NCBI GenBank assembly: GCA_018389105.1
Contig: JACATO010001085.1
Coordinates: 744,001-808,000 of the forward strand
From: Nautilus pompilius
Lineage: Eukaryota > Mollusca > Cephalopoda > Nautilida > Nautilidae
DNA: 64,000 nt
Direction of reading: 5' to 3'
Shown: piece by piece, positions 33,100-46,076 of the stretch
Numbering within the stretch: the stretch's first letter is position 1
Layout: each line of letters starts with the position of its first letter
Translations under genes and position numbers: made by a program
The notes under the pieces: model-generated
Seen by the model: the letters and a program-made list of their open reading frames with translations, nothing else
The model's database searches: none
Told to the model about the DNA's origin: nothing

Positions 33100-36000
33100 A
33101 ATATAAATAAGTCTACTGATCACAGCCTAGCAGACAGCTATTTACCACTGACAAAATTTAAATGCCCAGAAAACACGTCCTCTACTGTAAAAAAAACAAT
33201 TTAAAGTAATCAGACATGCTATATTTCTCAAACTTCTTTTCAACAAGAACCAGAAGTGGCAAAAAACACTGCAATCTTTAAGAACACCATCTGTATAGCC
33301 ATATTATCTTAAATTTTATATACGACAATAACTAAATGTAAAAAAAAAAAGGGTAAAGAGATAACATAGTAAATTTTACTTTGATCCATTTTTAAAGTCA
33401 ACTTAAATACACACAGAGACACTTTTTAAGAGAGATCTTTATTTCTCCTCAGTAACTTTGCTAATACCATTCACTATCTTTCTCAACGCACAAACAAGTC
33501 TGAAAACAGGCTTCAGTGTTGATATGAATCCTTTATTTTTCTTTGCTCATAACTCATAAATGGCATCTATTTTATACTTTTGTTGAATGAGAGACAGACA
33601 ACCTAACATACATGCTGCAGCAAACTCTTTCTGAGAAAGTTTACCAGCAATTTAAGGAGAGAATGTCACAGAGCCAAACAATAAAAAACTGGCAAACCAT
33701 TAGATTTTGTTTTTGTTTTCCTTCAAATTATGGGGGAGCAGCAGTATAATCAGGTAAAATATACTTAAATCGAGGCAGTTTTGCTCTTAACTCCATACTC
33801 TAAACATTCTGTTCCTGCACAAGTTCCGAAGATTATTTCTAAAACAGTGAAACTTCAATCATCTAAAAGTGACAAGGAACTAACCCTTTCCTAGAGCAAA
33901 CAAACAAACTGGAGCTGCAGTCAGTAAAACCAAATGTTTGATGCTTAAGGCCAATGGTTATGTCAGTCAGACTAACAGCAGTTAGTAGGAGCTACGACGT
34001 ATCTGTTACAGGCAGATGGACTTTCATGTAATGTCTAAACTCTCAAAACTGAGTACACCACAAAAGTAAAGACAATAGTTTCTGTAAGCCTACACGTACA
34101 AAGAAAGCACTAAGAATTTCAAAGGCATCATCGAGCCACGTCTGAGCTGGCATGATTAAAAAATAAAATAAATAAAAAATCCAAGCTGTTAGCATCTTTG
34201 GTCAACATTAGATGAAATAGTACAATCACTTTCACAAAGTCAGGTTTTTAAACCAATTTCAAATGTATTATCTACTGAAATACAGAGGGGGAGGAATTAA
34301 ATATTGTAGAAATGTTTAAATAGGAGGGTAAACACAAAAGGAAAATCCAAGAAAAAAAATCAAATTTGGGGTTTTTTGTGTACACAGAAAATAAAGAAAA
34401 TAAAATGTGTTTTATTTCAGTTTTTGCAGCCATTATATAGTATTAAGTAAAAAATCCCAATTGTACTGATTCAAAGTTTGAGAAAACCAGTGTATATGTA
34501 CATTTTTGTATGTTTTGTGCTCTCAATGACTTATCTGACAGCAGGCGAGTTCTCAGGGCGCGTCAGCACAATTTCACCCAATAAAGGTATACTGCAGACA
34601 AAGTGTACAGCTGTGCTCTTTACTCAGAGATGACAGTCTTACATGTTTACAGTACCCTGATCCTTCAATCTATGTCACAAGATGCAAATAAATTTAACAG
34701 TTTTTCATGAATTACCTAGACTGCCTCTGCAGGCTGTTTCAAAGAACACAGATTTTATTTATTTTTTAATGATATACCACCAAGAACTCTGGTCTAAAAG
34801 GCACTGGGTTGAATAGAGGAACAAGGAAAATGTCCTGTACAGCTTGGGATATTAAAAAACAAAACAAAAACAACAAAAAAATGAATGGATCACTGGTTAA
34901 CTGTGATACAAAAATTGTAGCTTTTAGTATTCTGTACTAGGACTAGACTGGAAAAGCATACAATTGCTTTAAAGTTTTCCAGGATGCAGAGGGAAAAAAC
35001 AACAACAATCTGATAAGCAATCAATGAATCAATCAGTCATGGGATAATTGTAAAATTACAGCAAGTGGATGTTTTGTTTTAATTCTTTAATTCAAGGTTT
35101 AAAAAGACAAAAAAAAAACTTTCATAACCAATGGTTACATAGAATAAGACAACTGGTAAAATTGTGAATGCAGGGTTTTGAATAAACAAACAGCTTTAAA
35201 AATAAATTGGCTATGCAACACAGGCAGAAGTTAATCCATTTAGAATGATGAAAAGGATTCAGATGAAAATCTGTAGCACAATTCTTACACATCACAAAAG
35301 AGAGTCATCTGCTGCTATTTTCTAATCACACAAAGGAAAGTTGTTCTTCCTACACTTACTGGTTACTTAAGTGGACAAAAAACAACAACAAAACAAAAAC
35401 TCATGTCCTCTCTAGGCCAAAGGTGCTGTAGCTTCAGATCACAGCTAAATGTCTGTCCAGAGTAAAGGTATAAAAATTTTTTATACTTCTCATCCAATCA
35501 GCTCAAACCAACATCAAAATCAGTTGTGAAGAATGGCTATCATCATAACCTCTATACAAAGGTGTGTCAGTGAACAAATAACTTAGTAGTATAGTGTGTG
35601 AAAATTTCATAAAATCATTATAAACAAACAAAAAAAAAAAAACCACAATGGTTAATGGATTTTGAATGACTTTATGTTGTATGTAGGCAAACAAACAAAG
35701 GTAATTCAACCATTTGTTGTTTATTTCCATCGAATACTAATATTCTGTGAACTGTTTGATTCTAACTTTATTCCTTTTAACAATGCATGGAGTCCAACTC
35801 CAGCAGTTGGGGGAAAAGGGTGTAAATCCTTATTGTATATATTTTTTATCTAAAAAATTCATTAAATATGCAAACAAAATTCTCATCTATGCACCCTGAC
35901 CACTAAGAAATAAAAATTTCTGACATTCAAAATATCAATGTTTACTAATTACAGAATTAAAATAAGGTAATAAAAACCATCACTCTGGATTGATTTTCCC

Positions 36001-37047
36001 ACTCCCTGACAAACAAAAGACCATTAACTATTTTCATAAAAGAAACCCTACAATTTTCTTTTTTATGAGCCCAAGTAGTGTCTGCAGAACTTTATGCCAA
36101 ACGTTGTATATTCAGACAAGACTCAAAGTATAATAAAGGAAGATAATCACAGCAAGTTTGCTATTTCATCAATCCAAAAGAATTAAGAGGTGCATGTGTG
36201 TATACTTAGTAAGAGATATAAATATGTATAAACACCACATTCATGCACATACCATAGATGCACCCTCAAACATATATAATGATTTTAAGTAGTAACCAGA
36301 TGATGATACCAAATGAGAAAGTAGTAGTATGCACTCCCCAAGTGGCAGCTAACCAGTACCTAGCCACCACCTGGGGGTGTGTTCTGCCCTAGTATTTAAA
36401 ACGTTACATGCACGCACACATGCCCACACATACATACACACACACAATCACAACTGTCAGCTTACCTAGTCATGCAGGCGGTACATACCAGCTGACTACT
36501 ACTAAACAGTAATACATAATTTCACTTGCTATATATATATATAATGATTTATTTACAAATGCTCCATCCAAAGAGACCATGGATGAATGCTACCAAAAAA
36601 CCTGCCAGTTATATGTGGGACAAACAAAACCAATTACTGGTATTCTAAGAAATCCCTCAGCACAAGATAGGAAGTAGACATCAAGTCGTCTTCTGCTATT
36701 CTGTCTATGTAGGTATGTATGCTGTTTTCATCAGACAAAACAATTGAACCTTTTTGTTACACATTTAGAATGTATACTTTCAGTGAAATACTTGGGAAAA
36801 TTTGTTGTTAGCATCATCTGGTTAACAGCAAAAAACAAAACAAAAAAAAACAAGTCAACTAAGTTTTGTATGAATTGAAGTAAAACAGCTCTAAAGAACT
36901 TAGGTGCTCCTCACCAACTAACTGTTTGTGCTGTTGGAAGTTTTCTGCACCTGGTCTTTTCCTCCAGAACACACCTGCCTCCATAGATGAACCACCTGGA
37001 TCAAGTAACCAAACAGAGCATACTTCATGCTGGCTGTGTGTTTGTAC
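33100..37047 (-). other. Probable SMG7 3' UTR and tail-to-tail intergenic region
   Basis: No coding sequence is seen over almost 4 kb after the SMG7 stop codon. Minus-strand AATAAA signals (TTTATT on the plus strand) occur at about 33441, 34746 and 36547, so the UTR may be up to 3.6 kb long. A CA/TA-repeat block lies at 36410-36545. The facing poly(A) signal of the CCP gene is at 33057, so the transcripts may end within a few hundred bases of one another. Confidence 0.45.
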
Positions 37048-40000
37048 TCAATGAGGATCATTCTGTCGCTGTTTCTGAACCTCCAAGAGTCTTTCCAGAG
37101 GAGAAGGTCCTGGGACTGCCCACAGGGACTGAAAACAAACAAATTACTGTCAGCTAAAGGCCGCAAGCAGTACATGTCTGTGTAGAGTGTATCACCAGAT
37201 TAAAGACATTTGAGGGAGAGAGAGAAACTACTACTCATCAAAACATTCTAAAATTCCTAAAAGTTTGAGAATTTGAATGTGGATAAGTTTTTAGAACTGA
37301 AAAGAAAGGCACCCTGATTTTAAACTGAAGACGACTAAGTAGAAAACTATTTTTTTCCATCAGGGTTCAATAAAGCTTTCTTTGTCTTTTTAATCACTTT
37401 TGTTCAGTTTACAAATGATTTATAATGAAATATGAAGAGGTCAACCCTCCCATCATTTTATATTAAATATACTGTTACTCGAAAATACCAAAAAAAATCA
37501 GTGCACGTCTGAATAGTAGTTTAAATATCTCTTTCTTTGATGCATAAAGAATAGTTTTAAAAAAATTCAGTTAAAATTTTTTAACACAACCTATAGATTT
37601 TTAATTGTTACTTAATTTATCCAAGACATCATTGCAAGCTAGACAGTTTTTTTTTTAAATAAAAGAAATAAATTCTATTCTTTAGTGATCATCAAATGTT
37701 TGAGGAACACACACAGAAATTGCCTTAATTTGTAGGATCTCTGGATGAGTTGTATGATAGGTACTATACTGTCATTTTGACAAATTTTTCAGACATTTAC
37801 CCACCTGAATGTTACCAGCAAGCAGAGATGAAGCTGTTGAAGCCATGCCAACAGGTGGGGGTGGGTTGGTCTGTGTTCCCCACTGGTCACTGCTAGTGTT
37901 GAAACTGAAGCCAAGCCCAGGAAAATTAGATGGCAGAGTTGGCAGTTCACTGCTGTATGGCTCAGACAGAGGGTCTGGAGAATTGCGAATGCTGCTTGCC
38001 TGAGAAGAAAATGGAGATGATCCCAAACCTACAAACAGAAATTTTTAAAAAGGTAAAGCTAATAGAGGGCAGTGCAGTTTGGCCTACATGTTACATGACT
38101 AAAGTTTTCAGAATTTGCTTCAATAATAAATACATTTACCCTATACAATTTGCATTATTTTCAACCTTGACAGCAGATTAAGTTTAGAAGTTTCTTTATA
38201 TATTTAGAAACCAGTCCCATTTAGACACCAACTCATTAATTCACTGTCAGACAGACAAATGGCAGTGGTTTACTCTAAACCTCTTCAATTAAAAGGATAA
38301 ATAAATGATACATTTTATATAATTACACTGAAAAACTAAATTTTTTTTTTAAATATGTCAGCTGCCTGCATTTCCTACTAAACCAGAGTAAAAAAAAAAA
38401 AACTTTTTTCTTTCTTTTGTCTATTTTCAACTAATATCAGAACCAATATTCTCAGGTTTCTAAGAATTGCTATTGCAAAATAAAGAAGCTTGGGTGACAT
38501 TTTTGGTTTCAAGCAAATGTACAAAAAACCAACAGAGACAACTTCTCGGCCTCACCCAGTTAAAAAGTACAGAATAAGTAGATAATACTTAGATGACTAA
38601 CAGATTAGAAAGTGATGGACTTACTCTTTGAGTCACCAGCTGCAGTGATGTGCACGGACCACGGGGAAGAGCTGAACAAAGAGTATGTTCCCTGGTGAGA
38701 GTTCAACTCAGTACTGTTTCCAGTTACCATCTCAGTTTCTATCCCCCCCAGCAGGCTAAAAAAGAAAAGAAAAACTCACCAGGTTAGAGAACACCTCTCT
38801 CCAGAAATTGTCACTTCCTCCAAAATAACATCCTCATCCAACTGTTAAGATGATAATACCATTTAGTACTTTTTCTCTTTTTTTCCACAAGTTCATCAAC
38901 TACATTCACTATTTTCTTTAATTATCAACAACCAAATCTAAGAATTAAAGGTGAAAATATCAATACTAGACCATAAAAGTATGGATTCTGTTTAGAATTA
39001 TCATTCAGGCTAGAGAATGTAGAGTTTTACACATTTTTTCAGTATAAAATAAAGTTTCTTTAATCTAGATGATAGTCATCACAATAAGCTGTTATTCAAA
39101 TGAATTTAAAAAAATTTTTATTAAGCTGACTGATCATTTATGATTGAATTAATAATGCAGCAGAATCTGGATTTTTTTTTTATCAATAATTTACTTAAGT
39201 GATTGTTTTCTTAAGATGCCCCTCACGAGCCAGGTAGTCACTCTTTACCATTCCCTAGGTCATCACTGCAGAAGCATCCGAAACAGTGTTATTTGAACAT
39301 ATTGCATCATCACAGATTTCAAAACATCTTTCAAAACGAAAATTGAAAAAAAAAAAAAATGAAAAGGTTAGAGGCATTTGAGTTTCCAGTATTGCACAGT
39401 ACAAATGTATACTAAGGTATGCAGATATAGTCCTGAGACAATACAACATGGGGAGCAGGCAGCACGTGTGATCAATTCTGACTTACTGCTGTGTGCTTCC
39501 TCCTGTGCTTTTGCTTCAACTAACTGATGAAGCTGTTAACTTTATCATCGGTAGGAAAGCTGCTGCTCTGACTGTCTTCCTTGAATGTAACCAGCGCTGC
39601 CGTGGGATTAATCACATAGTTGCTGTCTGTAAAAAGTCTCATTATTGTCAACCAGAATGGCTCCTGAACTCCCCGTACTGCGATATTCAGTGACTCATGC
39701 TTCTTGAAACTCGTGATGTGCTGTTGAATTTCAGCATCTAAAGGAAGGTCAAATCAATCGGGGTACTTCTTTCACAAAGCTTCAAGCATTCAACCTGGAC
39801 CCATTTTGTTTCTATTGTCTTCAACCCCCTTCATAAACATTTCTCATATATCCTCTTTGAATCCTTCAATATACTTGGTGCCATAAATTTTACTCTACAC
39901 AGGTAGTCTTGCCCATCCAAACAAGAAGGTCCCTGTCGTAGTCTCCTGGGATTTTTTACACCTCATTCTCAACTTCACCAATCATGCTAATAGCATCTGT

Positions 40001-43000
40001 ATCATCACTGTCTCATTGGGCAGCATTCATCTGCAAATACTTAATTTTTCCTTCAGTCATGAGCTGGGCAGCGTATCTCAAGTCGAATGAAAAAAGATCA
40101 TTGCTACATTTAGTGCCTTTGCACACGTCTCGTTTTTATGACAGTGGAAGCAAAAATCTTCTTACACATCCTGCATTTGGAGTCCTCGTCCTCATCTTTT
40201 TGTTGAAATGTACAGACAATAGCATTTGTTAAGAGTTTCACTATCATCTTCATGCTGCAATGCATCATGGCCCTGATCATCCAATGTTCCAGTTTCCTCC
40301 TCCTGTTGCTGTCTCTTTCTAAATCCATTATGAACCTGAAAAACATTATCACATCTTTTCTTCCTCTTGCTTCTTTTGTGTCTACCATTTCAGAGTACAT
40401 CGCCATTCATCAAGCTGGTTACAGAAATACATCCCGTCAATGGTGCTTTTGTTTCTTGTTCTTCCACAGCCAATGTCATGTATTTCTCATCAGTGTTTTC
40501 ATCAATTATTCCATTGTCTACCACTTCATTGCCTTGCTCATACTCTTCACAAACTAGTTCATCATCAAATGCACCAGGGTGAGCACTTGCAAATTTTGGA
40601 TCTTCAATGTTCGAGATATCAATAACCACGGGATCAATGGATGAATACTCATACAAATGCAGCTGATCACCATAAACAATCACCCCATTAAATCTCTTGA
40701 TCTTACCAAAAAATTGGAAAATGCGGCTGTATTGCTGGCCCAACAATCGATCAACGGTATTACAAAACAGGGTAAACAAGAAAACTGCCGTGTTCTGAAG
40801 TCCACCATTACTTTGAAGGGCTTCGAACAGCTGTATCGGAGAAATGACATTAAATCCCATATTCATGAAAGTCATTACCAACACCATAGTGATGACAAAA
40901 TGAGCATCAATCGGTCCTTTACCATCTTGCATTTCAGTGTGAACATAACTTTTGAGCTCCAAATCATGTTTCCTATTCACTAACAGTATACCCAAGAGCA
41001 AGACACCATTCTGGTAGCATTTGGCATTGTCCGACTGCAAGTAAATTTTTCTTACATTTGGAAAATCCTCCTTCAAACGCATCACAATTCCTTCGTAAAT
41101 GGAAAGGACGGCAATGCAGTCTTGTTTGGAATCACCTGAGGATATCTGATCATAATACAAGATGTTGTATCCATTATCAGCAGTGGAATCACGTGTGTAG
41201 ATCATACATCCATGCCATGACATGCCCTTTTCCCGTAGTTCTCCACCGTTTTTTCACAGAAACACAGGCTAGTACTTCATCTTGTAGTCCATCATAAGGA
41301 TCGCTTCATTTGTCACAAGATTTTTGTGTATCAATGCAATTTGGCTTCTCTGATTGTGCACACAAGCTATATAGCCCATCATAAGCTTCAACTTGTCCTT
41401 GTAATCATGTAACAAACTATGGTGCTTTTTGTCAATTGTTTTTCTTAGGAAATGTATAATATGAAACGGAATCTGACACTTGCTGCATTGTACACCCTGG
41501 CTTTCCGTTGAACGTTTTGACGGTGTAAAAACCAAGTTGTGAGATGGAGAATGTGATCAAATTCATATTTCAATCACGCTCAATCAGTTTAAGCATAGAG
41601 CTTGCTGCACTCCATCTACCAAGGTGCTAATTATTCTGTTGAGGATATCCAAATTGTCATAGAGTAAAATTCCACCAGCAGAGTCAACTAATTTTCAAGC
41701 TTTCTGATCGAAAGATGTTAATGAAGGAACGAGCTTCATAAAAGATCCATACGAAATTCTATCCTCACTAGCACTTTTGCATTCCAAGTAATTATGGTAG
41801 ACAAACTCTGATTTTCATTCGTGGAAATTGTGGTAGGGCCAATTCTTCTCCATCAAGCAGAAAAGTATTTGTTCCCAACGACAGAGTTCTTATATTCCTC
41901 GGCAACAAGATAAATTCAACAGCCTTCTTGACATTTGATTCTTGGTAACGAGATTTGCTCCTCTCTGGGGGTTGTATCTCTTGTCTGGCGATCAACCTTC
42001 AATAATTCACAATGCCTGTTCAAAATTTTATCTTACCAAATGGGTTGATCAGTGTCTTCAACAATTTTAGACTCATAGACGAACACAAAGGTGCTAGTAG
42101 CACTTTTCTCTGGATACTTTTCGGTGGCAAAGTACTTTGAACACTGATCATTGTAGTCAACAGAACTCCACAACTTGTTTTCCCTGATTCTCTGCTCAAT
42201 TTTTCCATAACTGCCTTCAATGTCATTTGGAACCAACACGGAATATACAAATGCAGAATCGTAACACAGAAGAGTACAATATGATTGCCATTCGGAAGCT
42301 TTGAGAATGATTTGGCAAGTTTTTGTCATCGTTCTTCGCTCTCGAAATTGCGGGTGGCGCCGTCATCAATCCCAAGAGACTTGAATATTCAGTAAATTCA
42401 ATTCTCCAGGGATGAGCCCTGATGAGGGCCTGGCAATATCAGTTGCAGTATTATGTTCATTAGGTAGTGATTCACTGTGTGCTCCATCTGACAACACAGT
42501 TTCTTCCTCAAGGATACCATCATCAGAATCCAAATGTAAAACAGTTGACCAATCACTTTCCCACACAATTTGATTTCACAGGCTGAACTCCACCTGTTTT
42601 TCAAGAAAGTTTTCTTCCTATATCCAAACCATCACAATCACAACCACAACGAGAGCAGCTGAAACAGATTGGACATCTCGGTTTCTTGCATTTGCATGTA
42701 ATTTGAGGTACTTTTGTTTCACTAGAGTTTCTACCTACAAAGTTGGGGAAGAGATTTTTCAATAATTTCTCACGTGAGGCACTAAGAATAAAACAAAGGG
42801 CAGTAAACGGCTTCTTTCAGCCCACAGAGATTCTCGAACAAAAAACGAAAACGAAATCTATTTTTCTGCATTGACCTGGGTTTTTGTACCAATGAGAAAG
42901 TGACCACCTGGATGGTGAAGGGCCTGTTAAATTACTGTTAATATAGTAGTTATAACTTGCAGCTATCCAAGTTTTAAAATATTTAACAGTTTGTTTCTAA

Positions 43001-46000
43001 AACAGACCTTATACAGTTTCCTGAAGTTTTGACTGTGTTACCAGTTTCACCCACAGAATTAATCATTAGTTCTGCTTTAGAAGAAAGTTAATTGTTGTAA
43101 TCCCAAGTTCAAACCATGGAGAATTCATGTGACAACAAAATTAAATTCAAAATAGAACCGCAGAAAAAATTTACTGTATATTCCCATTAATACCATTAAA
43201 CTACTTCAGCAATTTTGGTGATCTTTAGGTGGTGGGGAATAAAAAGTCTTCCCAGTTTTATAAACCATCTTAATATTAAAATTTGAATTCTTTCAATAAC
43301 CTCTGATGGATATCTAAAGCAAGGAGACACTGCCTTTTTTAGTGCAGACATCTTATAGGTTATATACCATTTACTGCTAGACAATATTTCTAAATAATTT
43401 AAATCCACCCACAGAAAGACTGGAAGCAGTCCCACAGACTGGATGGTGGCAGTCTTCATCAGAACTTCTCCATCCCTTGGCCTACCAAGCTGCTAATGGT
43501 CCCTGACAAGTTTCAACAAAGTCTGGGGGTATGGGTGGGTGAGAGAGAGGAAAAAACCATTAACACACAACACACTTACCTTTTTCCAGGTGCTGGACTG
43601 TCAGGTTTAGGTACTCCCTGGAGGGAAGGCAAGAAAGACAGAAAAAAGAAAGACAGAAAATAGAATTTGTTATCATTACACCACAACAGACTGGCAAAGT
43701 AGATTTAAAAAAGAGAGTTAATTCTTTTCTACCTAACAGTCACTCTGTTAAAATGGTTACAGATATGATAAATAGATAGAAAGGAAGCTCCAGGTTACTC
43801 ACAAACACAGAATTATCTACCAGTAAAATATAACTTTTAAAAAATGTTACAAAATGAAAGGAAGAACATTGAAGAGTGTATAGCCAATGAAAGGTTTGCC
43901 ATCATCCTAGAAATAACAGCAACACAAGCTATCTTCAGATCACTCTCATAGCTTACCACTGTACCCATGGCATGCCTGCTTTGGAATACTTCTAATTGAA
44001 CCACTCACATTTGTCTTGAGTTAAGTCATTTTGGAAATCATGTATTTAAATGTTAAATTTCAAATTGTTACATTTGTCAATAATGGTCATTTTTTCCATT
44101 AAGTACATGAAAAATTACAAAGTGGTATGTACTTCAATACATTAATTTAATACTATTATGCAAGTTCAGAAAATTTCATTTGACTTTTAAGCAAAATTGG
44201 AAAATTCTAGGATGGTGCAAATCTTTTGGCCATGGCAGTACAACCTCAACTTATCATTTAAAGTTGTAATATTTCTTAACCTTTTCATTTCCAGAATATC
44301 TTAATTTACCTGCAATCACTTGAAAATATTTGAGGTCAAAACAAAAATTTTGTCAGTTTTTATATTATGTTAATTTGAGGTTCATTTTTTGCATGCTAGT
44401 GAAGGTGTATGTAGATAAGTTATATATTGTTTTGCAGCCTGTGCTTTGGCATACATTATGCAAAACCTACTTTTTTAAAAATCATAAGATGGATATCTGT
44501 TTCAGGGTTCTGAGTGAAGCGTGGTTAGAAAAGTTTTTCATGCCATTTTGCTTCACGAGTTCAAACCAGGCCACAAAGCGAGCGAGGCAACTTGTAACAT
44601 TAAGCGAGCATGGGGCAGGAACACAGCAAATGAGCGGACAGTACAATGATGGTTTAAAGTTTTGATCAGATGTGAGCCTCGAAGATAAGGAACATAGCAG
44701 ACGTCCCTCCAGCTGTGATAACGACCGTCTGAAAGCCTCAGTTGAAGCTGATCCAAGAAAAACAGTGAGAGAAATTGCTGGAGAGCTTGACATGAGCACT
44801 ACAACCATTTCCCGGCAACTTGACACAATCAAACAAAGTGAAAAGGCTTGACAGGTGGGCGCCTCACGAGTTTAATGAACAACAACAAAATCATCGATTG
44901 AAGGTCTGCTCTTTGCTTGTCATAAGAAACCAAAATGACCCATTTCTTGACTGAATAATTACGTGTTATGAAAATTGGATCATTCACCACAATCACAAAC
45001 AATCAGCACAGTGGCTTGACAGAGACGAGGTGTCTAACCACATTCCATAACTCAGCCTCAATCCAAGGAAGGTCATGGTCACTGTCTGGTGGACTGCAAC
45101 CGGTGTCATCCACTATAACTTCTTGCAACCTGGCAAAACCATCACAGCTGAAAGGTACTGTCATGAATTAAGCATTGTTCATCAGAAACTCTCCCAATGA
45201 CAGCTGACATTGGTGAATTGAAGACAATGCTTGTCCTCGTGTTGCAAAAGTGACTCTTCACAAGCTGAACACATTGGGGTACGAAGTTCTCCCTCACCCA
45301 GCCTATTCACCAGACCTTTCTCCCACAGACTACCACCTTTTCAAACACCTCGACAGCTTCCTCCTTCTGGAATCCTTCTCCAACCGAACAGCAATTGAAA
45401 CTGCTCTCCAACAGTTTATCGACTCTAGAAATTGAGATTTTTTTCAAAATGGTATAAATGCACTTGTAACTCGTTGGCAGAAGTGTATTGATTGTAATGG
45501 AACTGACTTTGATTAATAAACTTCACATTCAGCAATGATATGAAGTCTCTTTGTTGCGGTAAAAAAACTGACAAAACTTTTGTAACAACCTAATAGATTT
45601 GCTGTATCTATTTGCACTTTCAACCTTAAAATCTCTTAAGGGTCTCATGCTGAAACAGATTAGTCTGGATATTTTTCATCACCATAGTAGTAGTAGTAAC
45701 TGAACTAATTAATAACCCTCAATGCATTATTTTATGCAGACTATCTCTTAAAGAAAAAACAAAAAACTACTAAATTTTTCACCCAGCAAAGTCAAACAAT
45801 GAAGAATCTTTTTTGTTAGTTCAAGACATTTTGCTAAGCATGGAAACATTGTAAACACTTGCAATTGTCTCCTATCTTTTGCTTTTTAAAAAAATCTAGC
45901 CAGAGAGAATTGCTACATAACCACGTGTACATTTTAACGTTACCAGTCCTCATGCAGTAGAAGATTAACATATGTAATGCTTGCACAACAATTACTACTA

Positions 46001-46076
46001 TACAGATACTTACTTCAGCATGTCCTTGGAAAGGTTTAGATGAAGCCAAAAAGTCCACTTGACTTGGCTTTGGTGG
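37048..46076 (-). CDS. SMG7: SMG7 C-terminal exons including the conserved PC end
   Basis: Exons 46014-46076 (PPKPSQVDFLASSKPF), 43580-43617 (38 nt, GVPKPDSPAPGK), 38625-38755 (HQGTYSLFSSSPWSVHI), 37805-38028 (NSPDPLSEPYSSELPTLP ... GFSFNTSSDQWG) and 37048-37128 (SLWAVPGPSPLERLLEVQ to PH-stop). The YSLFSSSPWS block and the final SLW..PGPS.LE.LL..QK block match the vertebrate C-terminus, the part known to recruit the CCR4-NOT subunit POP2. The longer open frame over 36918-37175 is a different frame and not the product. Confidence 0.9.

Noticed and set aside
36918-37175. 85-codon minus-strand frame over the last SMG7 exon
   Set aside because: It is a different frame from the SMG7 C-terminus, which enters at 37128 in phase 0 and stops at 37048.
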